A program made the position numbers and the translations under genes. This document shows positions 17,936 to 27,266 of a DNA stretch of 61,644 nt, piece after piece. Within the stretch, counting starts at the first letter, position 1. Every line of letters begins with the position of its first letter. The DNA comes from Gammaproteobacteria bacterium. GTDB taxonomy: Bacteria > Pseudomonadota > Gammaproteobacteria > Methylococcales > Methylococcaceae. A model generated the notes under the pieces. That model searched no databases. It had not been told where the DNA came from and saw only the letters and a list, made by a program, of their open reading frames with translations. The stretch is from contig RFVA01000008.1 of assembly GCA_009922685.1 (NCBI GenBank), positions 1 to 61,644 on the forward strand, given 5' to 3'.

Positions 17936-19770
17936 TCAATCGCTGTCTTTGATGACCCCGAGTGACCGTCCCAGCCAATAGGCGATCAGGTAGTCTGCAC
18001 CTGGAAGCTCCCCCCCGACATTATTGGCTTTATAGCCGAAGATGTTTTCTTTCCAGGCGTAACCGCGGTAGGCACTTCCTTTAAATAAGGGCATGGCGTT
18101 CAGTGATTGAGTTCGATCTTGACTCGACCAGTCCATTTTCCAAGGGGCTGAAGGGAATGGCGACATCACAAACGCCTGGCTGATCCGCTGATCGATATCC
18201 ACTTCCGTCTTTGGTGCTGGCATTTCCCGGAGGCGCCATAGGGCATCGTCTTTAGCATTAGCATGAGGCATGGTTCCAAGCGCGCTAAAGGCGACACTCC
18301 ATAAACCCATGGGTACCCGTGCAAACGACTGATAGATGTTTTCAATACCGCGTTTTAAGGGGGTGTCGGTATCGATTCCTTGGAGGGGATACTTTTCACT
18401 CAGAAGCTTGAAGTTCAGATATTGGATGACGGCAAGGTGCGATCCACTCCAATCGGCAATACCATTGTTGTAGGTGACGTTGCTCCCTGAAAGGAGTGCG
18501 TTGGATTGCCGGTTCCATTCCTTTTTGGTTTCACTGAGGGCCAGAGCACTTCCCGTGCTATAGGCTGTTAGCCACAACGCCCCCAAGCGGTTATAACTGC
18601 TGCCTTGAGCCAAGGAAAGCTCGGTGACGGCTCGGCTCATGTCTCTTTTGATTCGTGCGCAGATCTCCCCGTAGCTCACTGTCCCATCGCAAAGGGACGC
18701 TTGGGCGACGGTCAGCCCCAGCAAAATCCCCTTGAACATGTCATTGTTGCCGCCCTGTTCCCATTCAAGTCCTGAAAATTCACCGGTACCGGCTATCCAG
18801 GGGGGGGTGGGATGTCCTTCGGCCTTTCTAAGAGAGCGTGCGAAGGTGCGACTATCGCCGGTGATTTCCAGAAGCTTAAGGAGTCCTGTGGTTGTTTTGG
18901 CGATCGTTGTTAAGGCCGTCTCATCCCGGGTCACCAGAAAACGGTAGTACTGGCTTAAGGCGTAAGCACCCGTCCACAAGGCCGCATCATCACTGGCAGT
19001 GCCGATCCCTTGATGATTGATCCACCCGCCCGGACCAAGGTTTCCTGAAGGCTGATGGGATCGATGACTTTATTGATGACTCGAAGAGCCTTTGGATGTT
19101 GTTGATAAAAGTCATAGTCGGTGGTGTCCCTGATCGCGGTATGAATCGGGTTTTTAAAAAGAGACAGGTCCGCGTATGGCGCGACATCCGGTAGCGCTTG
19201 GAAGCTGGCATAAAGGCTGAACAAGGCATTCCTCGTACTGCTTTGGAGTGCATTATGGGTCGGCGTTTGCGCGATAGAAGCCTCAAAGATAGGGGCAGTG
19301 GTACTGACTGCTGGCATAGACCACGTTTCGCTGGTGGCGACATCCAATCCTTGAAACTGTCCTTTGAGGACACCATGATCCAGCGCCAAAGTCCCTGAAA
19401 TGGCGGTCGGCGTTTGATCGGCCTGTGTTCGAGTGAGAGGGCCGCGGTGCTTGATGAAATCAGCTCGCTGGAGATTCGCGGAAAAGGTCCAGCCACCCCC
19501 AGGGGTCGCTACAGCCTTTCCCATCCAGACCCAGGCAAGGGTCCGACCATCTTCAACCCGGACGGCGTCCTCATAATTAATGACTCGGACGAATTGGTAG
19601 CCATTGTTGGTTGCCGTTATTTCAGCTTGACCCTTGAAGGAGCCACGAGCATCAAAACCTTCGACAGTAAAGACCGTGCTGGCTTGAGCCAAGCCGATGC
19701 TCCCCGCTAAACAGAGGAGCATGGCCCAAAGACAAAATCCCAAGTGTGGGGACGCGTTGACCTGCTTCAT
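17936..19770 (-). pseudogene. Exported helical-barrel-like protein, split by a frameshift
   Basis: Two adjacent minus-strand frames form one protein. The first (from an ATG at 19770 with GGAG upstream) has a signal peptide (FCLWAMLLCLAGSIGLAQAS), a beta-rich region and a helical start (TRNALFSLYASFQALPD). Its frame ends in nonsense after DPISLQ. The second frame, readable from about 19045, continues with GNLGPGGWINHQGIGTASDD and ALWTGAYALSQYY to the stop at 17936. Joined, they give about 610 residues. A single-base change near 19040 accounts for it. The second half is helix-rich with repeated aromatic motifs, like six-hairpin glycosidases, but no family is certain. It could be a true pseudogene or a sequence error. 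Confidence 0.65.
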
Positions 19771-19821
19771 GGCGTTCAATCTCCAAGTGACCTCATCAAA
19801 AAAACGGTGTCTCCTCATCAC

Positions 19822-20040
19822 CTAAGGGCAACCTCCCTCGAGGGTGACAGCCGTTTCAAGGTATCGGGTGGCCACATGGACGTCCAATGAGGAAATAGAA
19901 AGATCAACTTCGCTGTCATCGGGGCCCACTAGATCCATGAATAATGATCTGTGAACAACCCCAATGGCTCCGGGTAGAAGAAATCTAGCCCGTTGGGGAG
20001 ACTTAAGGGCCTCGGCCAAGGCAGCGTTGGTAGCGCTCAT
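19822..20040 (-). CDS. Doubtful small ORF (72 aa)
   Basis: This frame starts inside the end of the DUF1615 gene (38-base overlap) and ends about 50 bases before the next start. The sequence (MSATNAALAEALKSPQRARF and onward) has no recognised motif, signal or membrane segment. No ribosome site is seen. It may be a small co-transcribed gene or just the intergenic stretch left open by chance. Confidence 0.25.
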   Translation of the reverse strand: MSATNAALAEALKSPQRARFLLPGAIGVVHRSLFMDLVGPDDSEVDLSISSLDVHVATRYLETAVTLEGGCP

Positions 20041-21250
20041 CGACCCGTTGGGCGAATTTAGCGGTGGTCAGGCCGCTGGTGATTTTGGGGCTTTGTAGCC
20101 GAATCTCAGGTAGCTGCGCCTTGGCGAGCGGCTTTCCCTGTTCTGTTGCAAGGCGGCCAACGGCCGTGTAGAGAGCCGTCGACGTAAACGAAGGTTCTTT
20201 TTCCTGCCGAAGATCCTCCCGAATGGTGCCCTCGGTCAGTTCAAGGTCCTGGGCAAGCGCTAAAACGTTTTTCTGGGTTTCACTCGGACGATCGTCGATC
20301 GTTGAGCCATCATAGCGAAGCAAGTCGCCATCGAGCGCTATTGCGCTCCCCGTTAGCCGGCTAATCGTGGCCTGGAAGGCGGCATTTCGGCTCGCATAAT
20401 GACCCGCGTTGAAGTCTCCAAAGCGGTACAGCATCCGGTCATACTCCACCGGATAACCCAGCAGATACGCCACCCCGAAATAAACGCCGCCACGACGACT
20501 AAAGAGTTCTTCGCGAATGGTTCGATCGCTTGGGTAGGGATAGGGGGTCTCTTTGACCATGGCTTCGGCGAATTTGACACTCACCTGCATGGGGCCACCG
20601 GTCCTGACGGGGTTATGTCCTTCAAGAAGCCTTCGGCCCAGTGGAATCTCCGCGGTCATATCCCGATAGAGGATATTGAGGTCATTCTCGGTCTTAAGAT
20701 GATCAATCCGCTCGGCATAGGTTTCCCCCGTGGGCGATTTGACCGCAAGCGCCAGAGTCAACACCGATTCTGGAATCCCGAGGTGCTGTATTTTCTTTGT
20801 CATCTGATCACGGACGATGCGCGGTAAGCCTTTAACGCGAGGGTCGGCCTCGAAATTCGATTCCTGTTCAATCACCGCCATGGTCGCGCAGAGATTTTCT
20901 TTGCTCTTGGGTAGACCGAGATGGCTAAAGGCCGTATCGATCGCTTCGGCCCAACCCGTACGGTCCCTCACGGATCTTGGAAGCAGCGTCATCGTCAAGG
21001 CGCGATCCTCGTGAGGTCCTCCGGAGCCGTTGTTTTCTGTCGTTAGGGGCTGGTTCTCAAGGGGCGCGCCACCGTTTTTTGGGGGTGATGATGTCGTTTC
21101 AAGGCCGGGTAGCGTGATGCCGGCCCAAGGATCACTGGCCGAGGGCTTCTCGGGAGACCCGCTGCAGCCAGCCAGGATAGCCAGCAGCCCCTGCAGAATA
21201 AGGATTTTGAGTGGCTTCAGATGATATGGGACTTGTCTTTGGGAGCGCAT
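20003..21250 (-). CDS. DUF1615 family lipoprotein
   Basis: The product is 415 residues. The signal ends in a lipobox (LLAILAGCSGS), so the protein is probably a lipid-anchored envelope protein. A Pro/Ser/Asn-rich spacer follows. The conserved DUF1615 body includes a lysozyme-like stretch (LCATMAVIEQESNFEADPRV) whose Glu lies where lytic transglycosylases carry their catalytic Glu. It continues with GPMQVSVKFAEA, FSRRGGVYFGVAYLLGYP and YRFGDFNAGHYASRNAAFQ, which fit a goose-type or Slt-like fold. A role in peptidoglycan turnover is inferred from this resemblance; the family has no settled function that I know. It lies between umuC (36 bases upstream) and the split exported protein. Confidence 0.8.
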   Translation of the reverse strand: MRSQRQVPYHLKPLKILILQGLLAILAGCSGSPEKPSASDPWAGITLPGLETTSSPPKNGGAPLENQPLTTENNGSGGPHEDRALTMTLLPRSVRDRTGWAEAIDTAFSHLGLPKSKENLCATMAVIEQESNFEADPRVKGLPRIVRDQMTKKIQHLGIPESVLTLALAVKSPTGETYAERIDHLKTENDLNILYRDMTAEIPLGRRLLEGHNPVRTGGPMQVSVKFAEAMVKETPYPYPSDRTIREELFSRRGGVYFGVAYLLGYPVEYDRMLYRFGDFNAGHYASRNAAFQATISRLTGSAIALDGDLLRYDGSTIDDRPSETQKNVLALAQDLELTEGTIREDLRQEKEPSFTSTALYTAVGRLATEQGKPLAKAQLPEIRLQSPKITSGLTTAKFAQRVDERYQRCLGRGP

Positions 21251-21285
21251 CGTTCTGGGTCTTCATCCGGGGGTTTCTGTTGATG

Positions 21286-22482
21286 TTAGGACGCTTGGAC
21301 ATGAGGCAGTTGGTCCCAGCGGGTCGTGTAGGCGGGGGAGAGGTGACGACGATTCATACGCCAGTCTTCCTTTGAGCGCTCTAGGCGTGCGAGCCCCTGA
21401 GAGGCGGTCCAGAGCGTTTCTCGGCCCATGTTTCGGTTGATCAGATCCATGACTTCCAGAAGTTGTTCACGGTTGCGGCTCGAGTGGGTCTCTTGTTCTT
21501 TGAACAGCGTCCTCTGCTGTCCTTGGGCGGAGGAGATCTCCAGCAGCATGACTCCAGCCTTCTGATAAAGGTAGCCGGGTCGATAGATGGTCTTGAGCCC
21601 CCGGAGCGCCGCCTGCGTCAGCGTGAGCGTGTCCTGGGTCGGTTCTTGAAGACGTATGGTCACACTGGGGTGATATTGCGGCAAGCGCTCTTGGAACGGC
21701 GGGGTATTGAGAAACACGGTCAGTGAGTGTGTATACGTGGCTTGCCTGCGGAGTTTCTCAGCGGCGCGGGCCGTATAGGCGCTGATCGCTTGCCGGAGGG
21801 GTCCAGGCTCGCTCAGGAGCTGGCCGAAGCTTCGTGAAGAGATGATCTGTTGGCGGGGCGGCGGTATCCGTTCGAGAGAGAGACAGCGAGTTCCTCTGAG
21901 TTCGAGCGCTGTTTTAGCGACGACGACATTGGTTTGCTGACGCAGACTTGAAGAGTCTGCCTCTCGAAGATCCCACGCGTTGTGGAGTCCCAGCGCCGCC
22001 AGCCGTAGTGCCCAGCGCCGACCAATGCCCCAGATGGCGTTGGTTGGTGTTGCTAAAAGATAGTCGCGGAGGGCATCGGTCTCGAGTGCGGTGAGGTTGC
22101 AGATACCGCTGTCCTTAAAATCAGGATGCTTTTTGGCGAGATGATTAGCAAATTTTGCGAGTGTTTTGGTGTGGCCGATCCCGATCCCGACCGGAATTCC
22201 CGTCCAGCGGATGACCTGTTGCCGAAGGCGCGTGGCGAGTGAGCTCAGTTCGGGTGGCCTGAATCCTGTCCATTCGATAAAGGATTCGTCGATGGAGTAG
22301 ATTTCCTGACGATCACTGTAAAGGCCGATCATTGCCTTTGCTTCATTGGAGCGTGCGACGCAGCAGCCATCATTATTGGAGAGGACCACCACGGGACGGT
22401 GATGGAGCGCCGGGTTGAATAGCCGCTCGCAGCTGACGTAGAAATTGTTCCCATCGATGAGGGCGAAGACCTTATCAGACAT
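21286..22482 (-). CDS. umuC: DNA polymerase V catalytic subunit, internally deleted
   Basis: The product is a Y-family polymerase of 398 residues (usual UmuC about 420). The palm starts normally ([20 protein letters not shown], with Asp10), continues to [15 protein letters not shown], then jumps directly to [16 protein letters not shown] (Asp65, Glu66). In UmuC homologues about 40 more residues separate these motifs, including the conserved SSNYxLY region, so an in-frame deletion has removed part of the palm. The remaining metal ligands, thumb and little-finger regions look intact ([30 protein letters not shown]). Translesion synthesis activity is therefore doubtful. Its start overlaps the end of umuD by 8 bases, as expected for an SOS operon; no LexA box was identified with confidence. 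Confidence 0.85.
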   Translation of the reverse strand: MSDKVFALIDGNNFYVSCERLFNPALHHRPVVVLSNNDGCCVARSNEAKAMIGLYSDRQEIYSIDESFIEWTGFRPPELSSLATRLRQQVIRWTGIPVGIGIGHTKTLAKFANHLAKKHPDFKDSGICNLTALETDALRDYLLATPTNAIWGIGRRWALRLAALGLHNAWDLREADSSSLRQQTNVVVAKTALELRGTRCLSLERIPPPRQQIISSRSFGQLLSEPGPLRQAISAYTARAAEKLRRQATYTHSLTVFLNTPPFQERLPQYHPSVTIRLQEPTQDTLTLTQAALRGLKTIYRPGYLYQKAGVMLLEISSAQGQQRTLFKEQETHSSRNREQLLEVMDLINRNMGRETLWTASQGLARLERSKEDWRMNRRHLSPAYTTRWDQLPHVQAS

Positions 22483-23056
22483 GGTGAATGACCTGGGTGA
22501 CGACGCCCCAGATCACGCAGTCGAGGCCCTCACTGATCTTAAGGGGTTGATAATCGGGGTTTTCGGGCATCAACCAGGGGATGCCATCTTGAATGGCCAG
22601 TCGTTTGACCGTCAATTCGCCATTAACGGCCGCGATAACGATACGGTTATGCTGTGGTTCGAGTGCACGATCCACAATCAGGAGGTCGCCATCATGGATG
22701 GCGGCACCGGTCATGGAATGGCCGCTGACCCGAACGAAAAAGGTCGCCGCGGGATGTTCCACCAGATACTCGTTAAGGTCCAGGCGTTGGTCGATGTAGT
22801 CGTCGGCGGGTGAGGGGAAGCCTGCCGGGATACGGCTGGCGAAGAGTGGAAAGCTTAAGGGGGGAGGGGCTATCGCCGGGAACACCATGTCCTTGGTGAG
22901 TGCTTGTCTCTGGCGGAGGGACTTGATGGATTCGAGGTACTGTTTCAGATCATCCCAGAGGCTCAAGGGTACTCGGATCGCTCGGGTCGATTCATGATAG
23001 TCATTGCTGCCAGGTTTTCTGCCTGCGCCCGTCCTTAAGCCGCCACGAGGTGCCAT
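22475..23056 (-). CDS. umuD: UmuD-like S24 peptidase with N-terminal extension
   Basis: The product is 193 residues from the chosen ATG, which has GAGGA 8 bases upstream (a closer fit than an ATG five codons earlier). The C-terminal half is a LexA/UmuD self-cleaving domain: nucleophile Ser114 in SGHSMTGA and general base Lys151 in NGELTVKRL, exactly 37 residues apart as in E. coli UmuD. The expected cleavage bond is Ala78-Gly79 (RIPAGFPSP), 35 residues before the Ser. The first 55 residues ([20 protein letters not shown], then [19 protein letters not shown]) are extra compared with UmuD and look like a basic, ribbon-helix-type segment. It is co-transcribed with umuC. Confidence 0.88.
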   Translation of the reverse strand: MAPRGGLRTGAGRKPGSNDYHESTRAIRVPLSLWDDLKQYLESIKSLRQRQALTKDMVFPAIAPPPLSFPLFASRIPAGFPSPADDYIDQRLDLNEYLVEHPAATFFVRVSGHSMTGAAIHDGDLLIVDRALEPQHNRIVIAAVNGELTVKRLAIQDGIPWLMPENPDYQPLKISEGLDCVIWGVVTQVIHHV

Positions 23057-23123
23057 CTCTCTAATCCTCATCCGAACAAAAAATGAATAGAGGATGGGGG
23101 CGAGCGGGCGATTGGGTCAACCC

Positions 23124-23597
23124 TCAGAACCCATCGCTCCGATCGAACTCAAAAGCTTCGCCGAAGCCTCGGACATAGCTGGCTTTCATGGGGCTTAGAC
23201 GGAACAGTTGAAAATCACGGAGCGTCTTCAAAAGAGCGACCATAGGGCCATGACGCGCCTCGAAGCGATCCAGAATGGTGTCAAAGATCGCCTGATCTCT
23301 CGGGATGAGCTCGGCTTTACAGTAATAAGTGATTCGTTTGCGCGCGAACAGCGAGCTCGATACGGATTCATTATCGATAAAAAGAAGGCTGGCCTTGGGG
23401 TTTTGTCGAAGGTTACCGGTATGCTCCGCGAGTTCGCTGATGAAGATATAAAAGGCGAGCGGCTCTTCATCGGCCAGGTAGGGCGCATAACTGGCGGTAG
23501 GGTTGCCCTCCTTCGTGGCCGTGGCCAGCAGCACAGAGGCAAAAGCGTGATGGAATTGACGGGCTTCTTCGGCCATCGCCTTCAGATCAGAGGACAT
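23124..23597 (-). CDS. HugZ-like pyridoxamine-phosphate-oxidase-fold protein
   Basis: The product is 157 residues. The split-barrel FMN/heme-binding fold is recognisable (FASVLLATATKEGNPTASYA, LAFYIFISELAEHTGNLRQN, KASLLFIDNE). The C-terminus has the HugZ-type motif (FQLFRLSPMKASYVRGFGEA). HugZ proteins cleave heme and release iron; others in this superfamily bind FMN. It lacks a signal, so it is cytoplasmic. It sits alone, upstream of nothing obvious, and downstream of umuD on the same strand with a 67-base gap. The precise ligand is not visible from sequence. Confidence 0.78.
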   Translation of the reverse strand: MSSDLKAMAEEARQFHHAFASVLLATATKEGNPTASYAPYLADEEPLAFYIFISELAEHTGNLRQNPKASLLFIDNESVSSSLFARKRITYYCKAELIPRDQAIFDTILDRFEARHGPMVALLKTLRDFQLFRLSPMKASYVRGFGEAFEFDRSDGF

Positions 23598-23983
23598 AGG
23601 GAATAGCCAGGAGGGTCATTCTGAGTGGCGATTTAAGGGTAGGCCAGATCAGTTCGATCTCGGGCCTTCTGGGGAGGCATGAACGGGGTATATTCAAGAA
23701 GAGAGACACTCTAAGGGGATGAATGCCTTCTCAAGATGAAAGGGCTCTGGCGAATCGATTGGAAGACGTGGGGGGGGATACGCCTTCCGATGCGGGGGAT
23801 GATCTGATTCGCCAGAATCCAGTGCTGTTGCGCCCCATGTGGGAGGCAGGGACATCCTGTCATCTCTTTTTTTATTATTCCGATCAGCGAATCCGTGCTG
23901 AGCGGAGGTGTATTGTATTTAACCTAGTGACAGTGTCAACAATTAATTTCAAAAAAGGGCAGAGCGCACCATGATGGCTCGTC
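23598..23983. other. Intergenic stretch
   Basis: Divergent promoter space to the left of a small gene and to the right of the HugZ-like gene. One plus-strand frame (23723-23974, 83 codons) has AAGGGG before its ATG but no recognisable content (MPSQDERALANRLEDVGGDT and onward). I do not call it. No repeat or clear terminator is seen. Confidence 0.4.
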
Positions 23984-24199
23984 TCAGGTCAGTAGCAGGA
24001 CGGCTGCTGCGATATAAACCCAACGCGGGAGTCTGTTCTTGTAGCCAGCCAGGGACCAGTCATCGACAGTATGAAGCCAGGCCAGGATCGCGTTTAAATC
24101 AGGCGCATCGGCCGTTTCAGGGCTTGGGCTTGCTTTCGGTGTCGGCTTGGCGACAGTTGGTCGGGTCGAGCGCGGTTTAGGCGCGGTTTTTTCAGCCAT
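23984..24199 (-). CDS. Small tail-anchored protein (71 aa)
   Basis: A near-ideal ribosome site (GGAGGATT) precedes the ATG. The N-terminal half is Lys/Pro/Thr/Ser-rich (MAEKTAPKPRSTRPTVAKPT), like a disordered linker. It is followed by a short helical segment (LNAILAWLHTVDDWSLAGYK) and a C-terminal hydrophobic stretch (WVYIAAAVLLLT) that fits a tail anchor. The architecture is reminiscent of small membrane-anchored regulators of proteases or cell-wall factors, but I do not recognise a family. It lies about 115 bases downstream of the H-NS-like gene. Confidence 0.6.
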   Translation of the reverse strand: MAEKTAPKPRSTRPTVAKPTPKASPSPETADAPDLNAILAWLHTVDDWSLAGYKNRLPRWVYIAAAVLLLT

Positions 24200-24314
24200 A
24201 GTGAATCCTCCAGGTAAATCAAAGCAGGGGGCTATGATCGCCAACACGTTGACAGGTGAATAGATCCCATAACCAATAACGCCGGAATGAATCCGACGTT
24301 ATCGTGCATTAGGT

Positions 24315-24635
24315 CTAGATTCTGAAATGATCCAGATGTTTGCCTTGATTCAGTAGTTCAGCCAACCAACGTGGCTTAACGCCACGACCCGTCCAAGTTT
24401 GTTGCGGGTTCTGTGGGTTTTTGTATTTTGGTGCAACCTTACTGCCCTTGCGTGAGGAAGCGGGTTTACCGCCTTCAGTAATGGTGATCGTAACGCCGAT
24501 CGAATCAGCCAGTTCCTTGATCTGATTAATGACGTTTTTGCGTTCACTTTTCTTTTTTTCTGCCAGGGCCTTTTCAGCCTTTTCGACAAGATCAGCCAGT
24601 TCGTGCAGGGCTAAATGCGAGAAGTTGTCGCTCAT
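24315..24635 (-). CDS. H-NS family nucleoid protein
   Basis: The product is 106 residues. The N-terminal half is a coiled-coil oligomerisation region (LALHELADLVEKAEKALAEK, then KKSERKNVINQIKELADSIG). After a basic linker comes the H-NS DNA-binding signature (PKYKNPQNPQQTWTGRGVKP RW, split here for length), in which the GRG core enters the minor groove of A+T-rich DNA. Such proteins silence horizontally acquired DNA, which makes it relevant to the A+T-rich accessory block at the left of the window. AGGT lies about 10 bases before the ATG. The gene stands alone. Confidence 0.9.
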   Translation of the reverse strand: MSDNFSHLALHELADLVEKAEKALAEKKKSERKNVINQIKELADSIGVTITITEGGKPASSRKGSKVAPKYKNPQNPQQTWTGRGVKPRWLAELLNQGKHLDHFRI

Positions 24636-24823
24636 ATTCTAAGTACCTATAAGTTATTTGGGAGGTCCATTATAACGATAACCAGAGAATAGTGTGAAGA
24701 GTGGCTTAGAAATTTAGGAAATAATAGATTTACAAAAATTATTAGAGAATTCGATGATGGCGATAGGCCTTCTCTGAGGGCCGTGTCAATTCGGATTTAT
24801 CCCTATCATGGAGGGCCGGACAT

Positions 24824-24862
24824 AAAAACGCCGCGAGGTTCTTGAAAAAGAACCCCGCGGCG
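24824..24862 (-). terminator. Long-stem terminator downstream of the lipoprotein gene
   Basis: A 15-bp stem with one mismatch (left arm CGCCGCGAGGTTCTT, loop GAAA) is followed on the minus strand by five T. It ends the transcript of the 140-aa lipoprotein gene 15 bases after its stop. Confidence 0.85.
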
Positions 24863-24876
24863 CTATTGGGTAAGAA

Positions 24877-25299
24877 TTAGGCGCCAGGCTTAATATTCGT
24901 TTTGGAGGTCCAACCCGTTTTACCTTCGCACTCACCATCGGTGATCTTAATCTTGACGTAAGAGAGGAGATCGATCACCTGCTGCTCTTCGATGGTTCCA
25001 TGAGTGCCGGCTTGGGCCGTGCAAATGGTTTGTTCCCGATCTTCCTCGGCGACCGAGGCACTCAAGATGCCAGGCCCAGAAGTCAAATGTGAAAGACCCC
25101 CATTCGGGTTTTCAAGGGTAATCGACTGACCATTGCTCAACGCGATGGGTCCACTGGTTTTGTCATCACTGCAAGCGGAGAGAGCTAGAGCGGCTGCACT
25201 CAAGGTCACCAGTCCGGCTAAGCGGGATGAGCGCCAGAAGGGGCGAGTGGGGTTCTTGTCAGCAGCAACAGCAGCGGATGGGAGTAATTCAATGGACAT
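24877..25299 (-). CDS. Putative lipoprotein (140 aa)
   Basis: An unusually long, mostly polar N-terminal stretch of about 28 residues precedes a hydrophobic segment and a lipobox (LSAAALALSACSDD, Cys43). The mature part is short and acidic (EEDREQTICTAQAGTHGTIE, then IKITDGECEGKTGW). Its Cys pairs could form disulfides. GAGGT lies 8 bases before the ATG, and a strong terminator follows, so it is a one-gene unit. The family and function are not recognised. Confidence 0.65.
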   Translation of the reverse strand: MSIELLPSAAVAADKNPTRPFWRSSRLAGLVTLSAAALALSACSDDKTSGPIALSNGQSITLENPNGGLSHLTSGPGILSASVAEEDREQTICTAQAGTHGTIEEQQVIDLLSYVKIKITDGECEGKTGWTSKTNIKPGA

Positions 25300-25610
25300 A
25301 GTGGGTTACCTCTTGTGGTTATAGTTCTGGCCAGAAGGTTCTATTCGGTTCGACAGCCGATGGAATGATCTCGGGTTCACCGGCCTTTATCGGGCACGAT
25401 TCAATACCAAGAACAACCGATCCCCTGACAACTCTACTTTGATAGAGGGTTTTAAAAAAGTTCCCAGGGGCCTAAGGCCGGGTCCGATTCTACACGAGGA
25501 CGGCCCTCCGTGATGCTGGGGTGGGCTCATGGTCAAGGGCCGGAGGCGGTCTTGGGGCGGCTCTAGGGGACGCATTCTGTCTCTTCAGGTGATCGAGGTT
25601 CCTGTCGGGG
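25300..25610. other. Intergenic stretch
   Basis: No supported gene. The 62-codon minus-strand frame at 25387-25575 is Pro/Arg-rich and lacks a ribosome site. The region probably holds the promoter of the lipoprotein gene and the 3' end of the ABC-2 exporter transcript. Confidence 0.4.
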
Positions 25611-26423
25611 CTATTCGCCCATTTGCAGCAATAGCCCTCGTTGCCGAGCGGAATAAAAAGCAAAGGAATAGAGGCTCAGCGCGATGATCATAAAGACCAC
25701 ATTGCGTTCAGCGGCAGCAATCACATGCGTGATGGAAAAGACATGTTCGTTCATGATCAGTCGCATGCCCTCAAAAACATGGCTTGATGGGAGTAATTGT
25801 GCGACGGGCTGGAGCCACTCGGGGAGTATTGAGATAGGGTAATAAACGCCACTCAAGGGGGCAAAGGCGAAAATGACCGCCCAAGCAAATCCCTCCATAC
25901 CCAAACCAAAGCGCAGCACCATGGCGACAATCATCAGTCCGATCGCCCAGCCCATGATCAATAAATTGATAAAAAGGGCTATTAAAGGGAGTCCCATATC
26001 AAAAATAGAATAATGGTAAAGCCCGATCGCAAGTCCCGCGGCAACACCCACCCCGAAGAGCGTTCTTAATAGGCTGATGGTTAAAAGAGAGAGTGCCAGT
26101 TCGTAAGGTCTTAATGGGCTGACGAAAAGATTGCCAAGATTGCGGGCATACATTTCCTCAAAAAAGACCAGAGAAACACCGAGTTGGGCACGATAAAGAA
26201 CATCCCAAAGGAGAGCCGCGGCGATCAAAAGACCCGCCGATTGCGCCATCCAATCACTTTGGGTGACCATGAAGCGATTAATCAGTCCCCAGAGAATCAT
26301 TTGGATGGTGGGCCAATAGGCGAGCTCTAAGAGTCTTGGCCAGGAGGCCATCATCAAGAAGCGATAACGCATGATCATGGCGCCGATCCGGCGAGGGCTG
26401 GACCAGAAGGAGCTCGCGCTCAT
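25611..26423 (-). CDS. ABC-2 type exporter permease
   Basis: The product is 270 residues with about six membrane segments, the standard size for a NodJ/ABC-2 permease half transporter. Visible hydrophobic blocks include AGLLIAAALLWDVLYRA, ISLLRTLFGVGVAAGLAIGL, LPLIALFINLLIMGWAIGLM and ERNVVFMIIALSLYSFAFY. The loop FAPLSGVYYPISILPEWLQP, followed by LLPSSHVFEGMR, is the ABC-2 hallmark before the last helices. Its ATG overlaps the end of the ATPase gene by 4 bases (operon). The pair probably exports a drug, lipid or glycan from the cytoplasm. The substrate is unknown. Confidence 0.85.
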   Translation of the reverse strand: MSASSFWSSPRRIGAMIMRYRFLMMASWPRLLELAYWPTIQMILWGLINRFMVTQSDWMAQSAGLLIAAALLWDVLYRAQLGVSLVFFEEMYARNLGNLFVSPLRPYELALSLLTISLLRTLFGVGVAAGLAIGLYHYSIFDMGLPLIALFINLLIMGWAIGLMIVAMVLRFGLGMEGFAWAVIFAFAPLSGVYYPISILPEWLQPVAQLLPSSHVFEGMRLIMNEHVFSITHVIAAAERNVVFMIIALSLYSFAFYSARQRGLLLQMGE

Positions 26424-27193
26424 TGTGGGAGCTCCGTTCCTTTCGCGATCTGGATAAAGACATCCTCAAGATTTTGTTCCCCGTAACGCGTGATCAATTC
26501 AGCCGGCGAGCCTTGATCGACGAGACGCCCTTTTTTCATCATGAGGACCTTTTCACAGAGCCGCTCGACTTCCTGCATGTTGTGGGACGCGAGAAGAATG
26601 GTGGCGCCCAACCGCTCCTGGTAAGCCTTGAGGGCCGTCCGAACTTGATCTGCGGTATAGGGATCGAGCGCTGCGGTGGGCTCGTCCATGAGAAGGATCT
26701 CAGGTTCGTTAAGGAGCGATTTTGCGAGGGAGACCCGGGTTTTCTGGCCTTGCGAGAGTGACCCATAACGTCTCTTAAGGAGCGGCGTGAGGTGATATTC
26801 CTCGGCAAGAACAGTGATGCGACGTTTGACGTTTTTTAAGCCATAGAGTCCTCCATAGACTCTGAGGTTCTGCTCAACCGTGAGTCGATGCGGGATATCA
26901 ACGTAGGGAGAGGTAAAGTTCATTCTGGGAAGCGCCTTAAAGCGATCTTTGATCATGTCAATCCCGAGGATCCTGATCGTGCCTGAGGTGGGGAGCAACA
27001 GGCCCAGCATCATCGAGAGCGTGGTGGTCTTACCCGCCCCATTCCCGCCAAGAAGCGCATACGTCTTTCCGCGGGGGATCGAAAAGCTCAGTTGATCGAC
27101 GGCGATAATATCGCCATAGTTTTTTTGAAGATGAAGGACTTCGATGGCGCTCAAGGTTCCGGCTCGATGGGCTTGACGGGTGGCTATGATCAA
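26420..27193 (-). CDS. ABC exporter ATP-binding protein
   Basis: The product is 257 residues. Walker A is GGNGAGKTTT, the signature is LSQGQKTRVSLAKSLL, Walker B is EILLMDEPTAALDP and the switch is LASHNMQEVERLCEKV. The C-terminal half resembles the ABC-2/NodI type (LVDQGSPAELITRYGEQNLE). The start is a TTG with GGGAGG just upstream (a short spacing); no ATG lies near. It is the upstream gene of the two-gene exporter operon and diverges from the rhodanese gene, whose start is about 75 bases away. Confidence 0.87.
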   Translation of the reverse strand: MIIATRQAHRAGTLSAIEVLHLQKNYGDIIAVDQLSFSIPRGKTYALLGGNGAGKTTTLSMMLGLLLPTSGTIRILGIDMIKDRFKALPRMNFTSPYVDIPHRLTVEQNLRVYGGLYGLKNVKRRITVLAEEYHLTPLLKRRYGSLSQGQKTRVSLAKSLLNEPEILLMDEPTAALDPYTADQVRTALKAYQERLGATILLASHNMQEVERLCEKVLMMKKGRLVDQGSPAELITRYGEQNLEDVFIQIAKGTELPQ

Positions 27194-27266
27194 TTTCCTC
27201 CCATAAAGAGGTTATTGAAAAGCGACTATGGCATGATGACAAACAAGACACTTTGGAGGTTCGTCA

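Noticed and set aside
23723-23974. 83-codon plus-strand frame with AAGGGG before its ATG
   Set aside because: No recognisable content and odd composition; probably a chance frame in promoter space.
25387-25575. 62-codon minus-strand frame
   Set aside because: Pro/Arg-rich frame without a ribosome site, in intergenic space.
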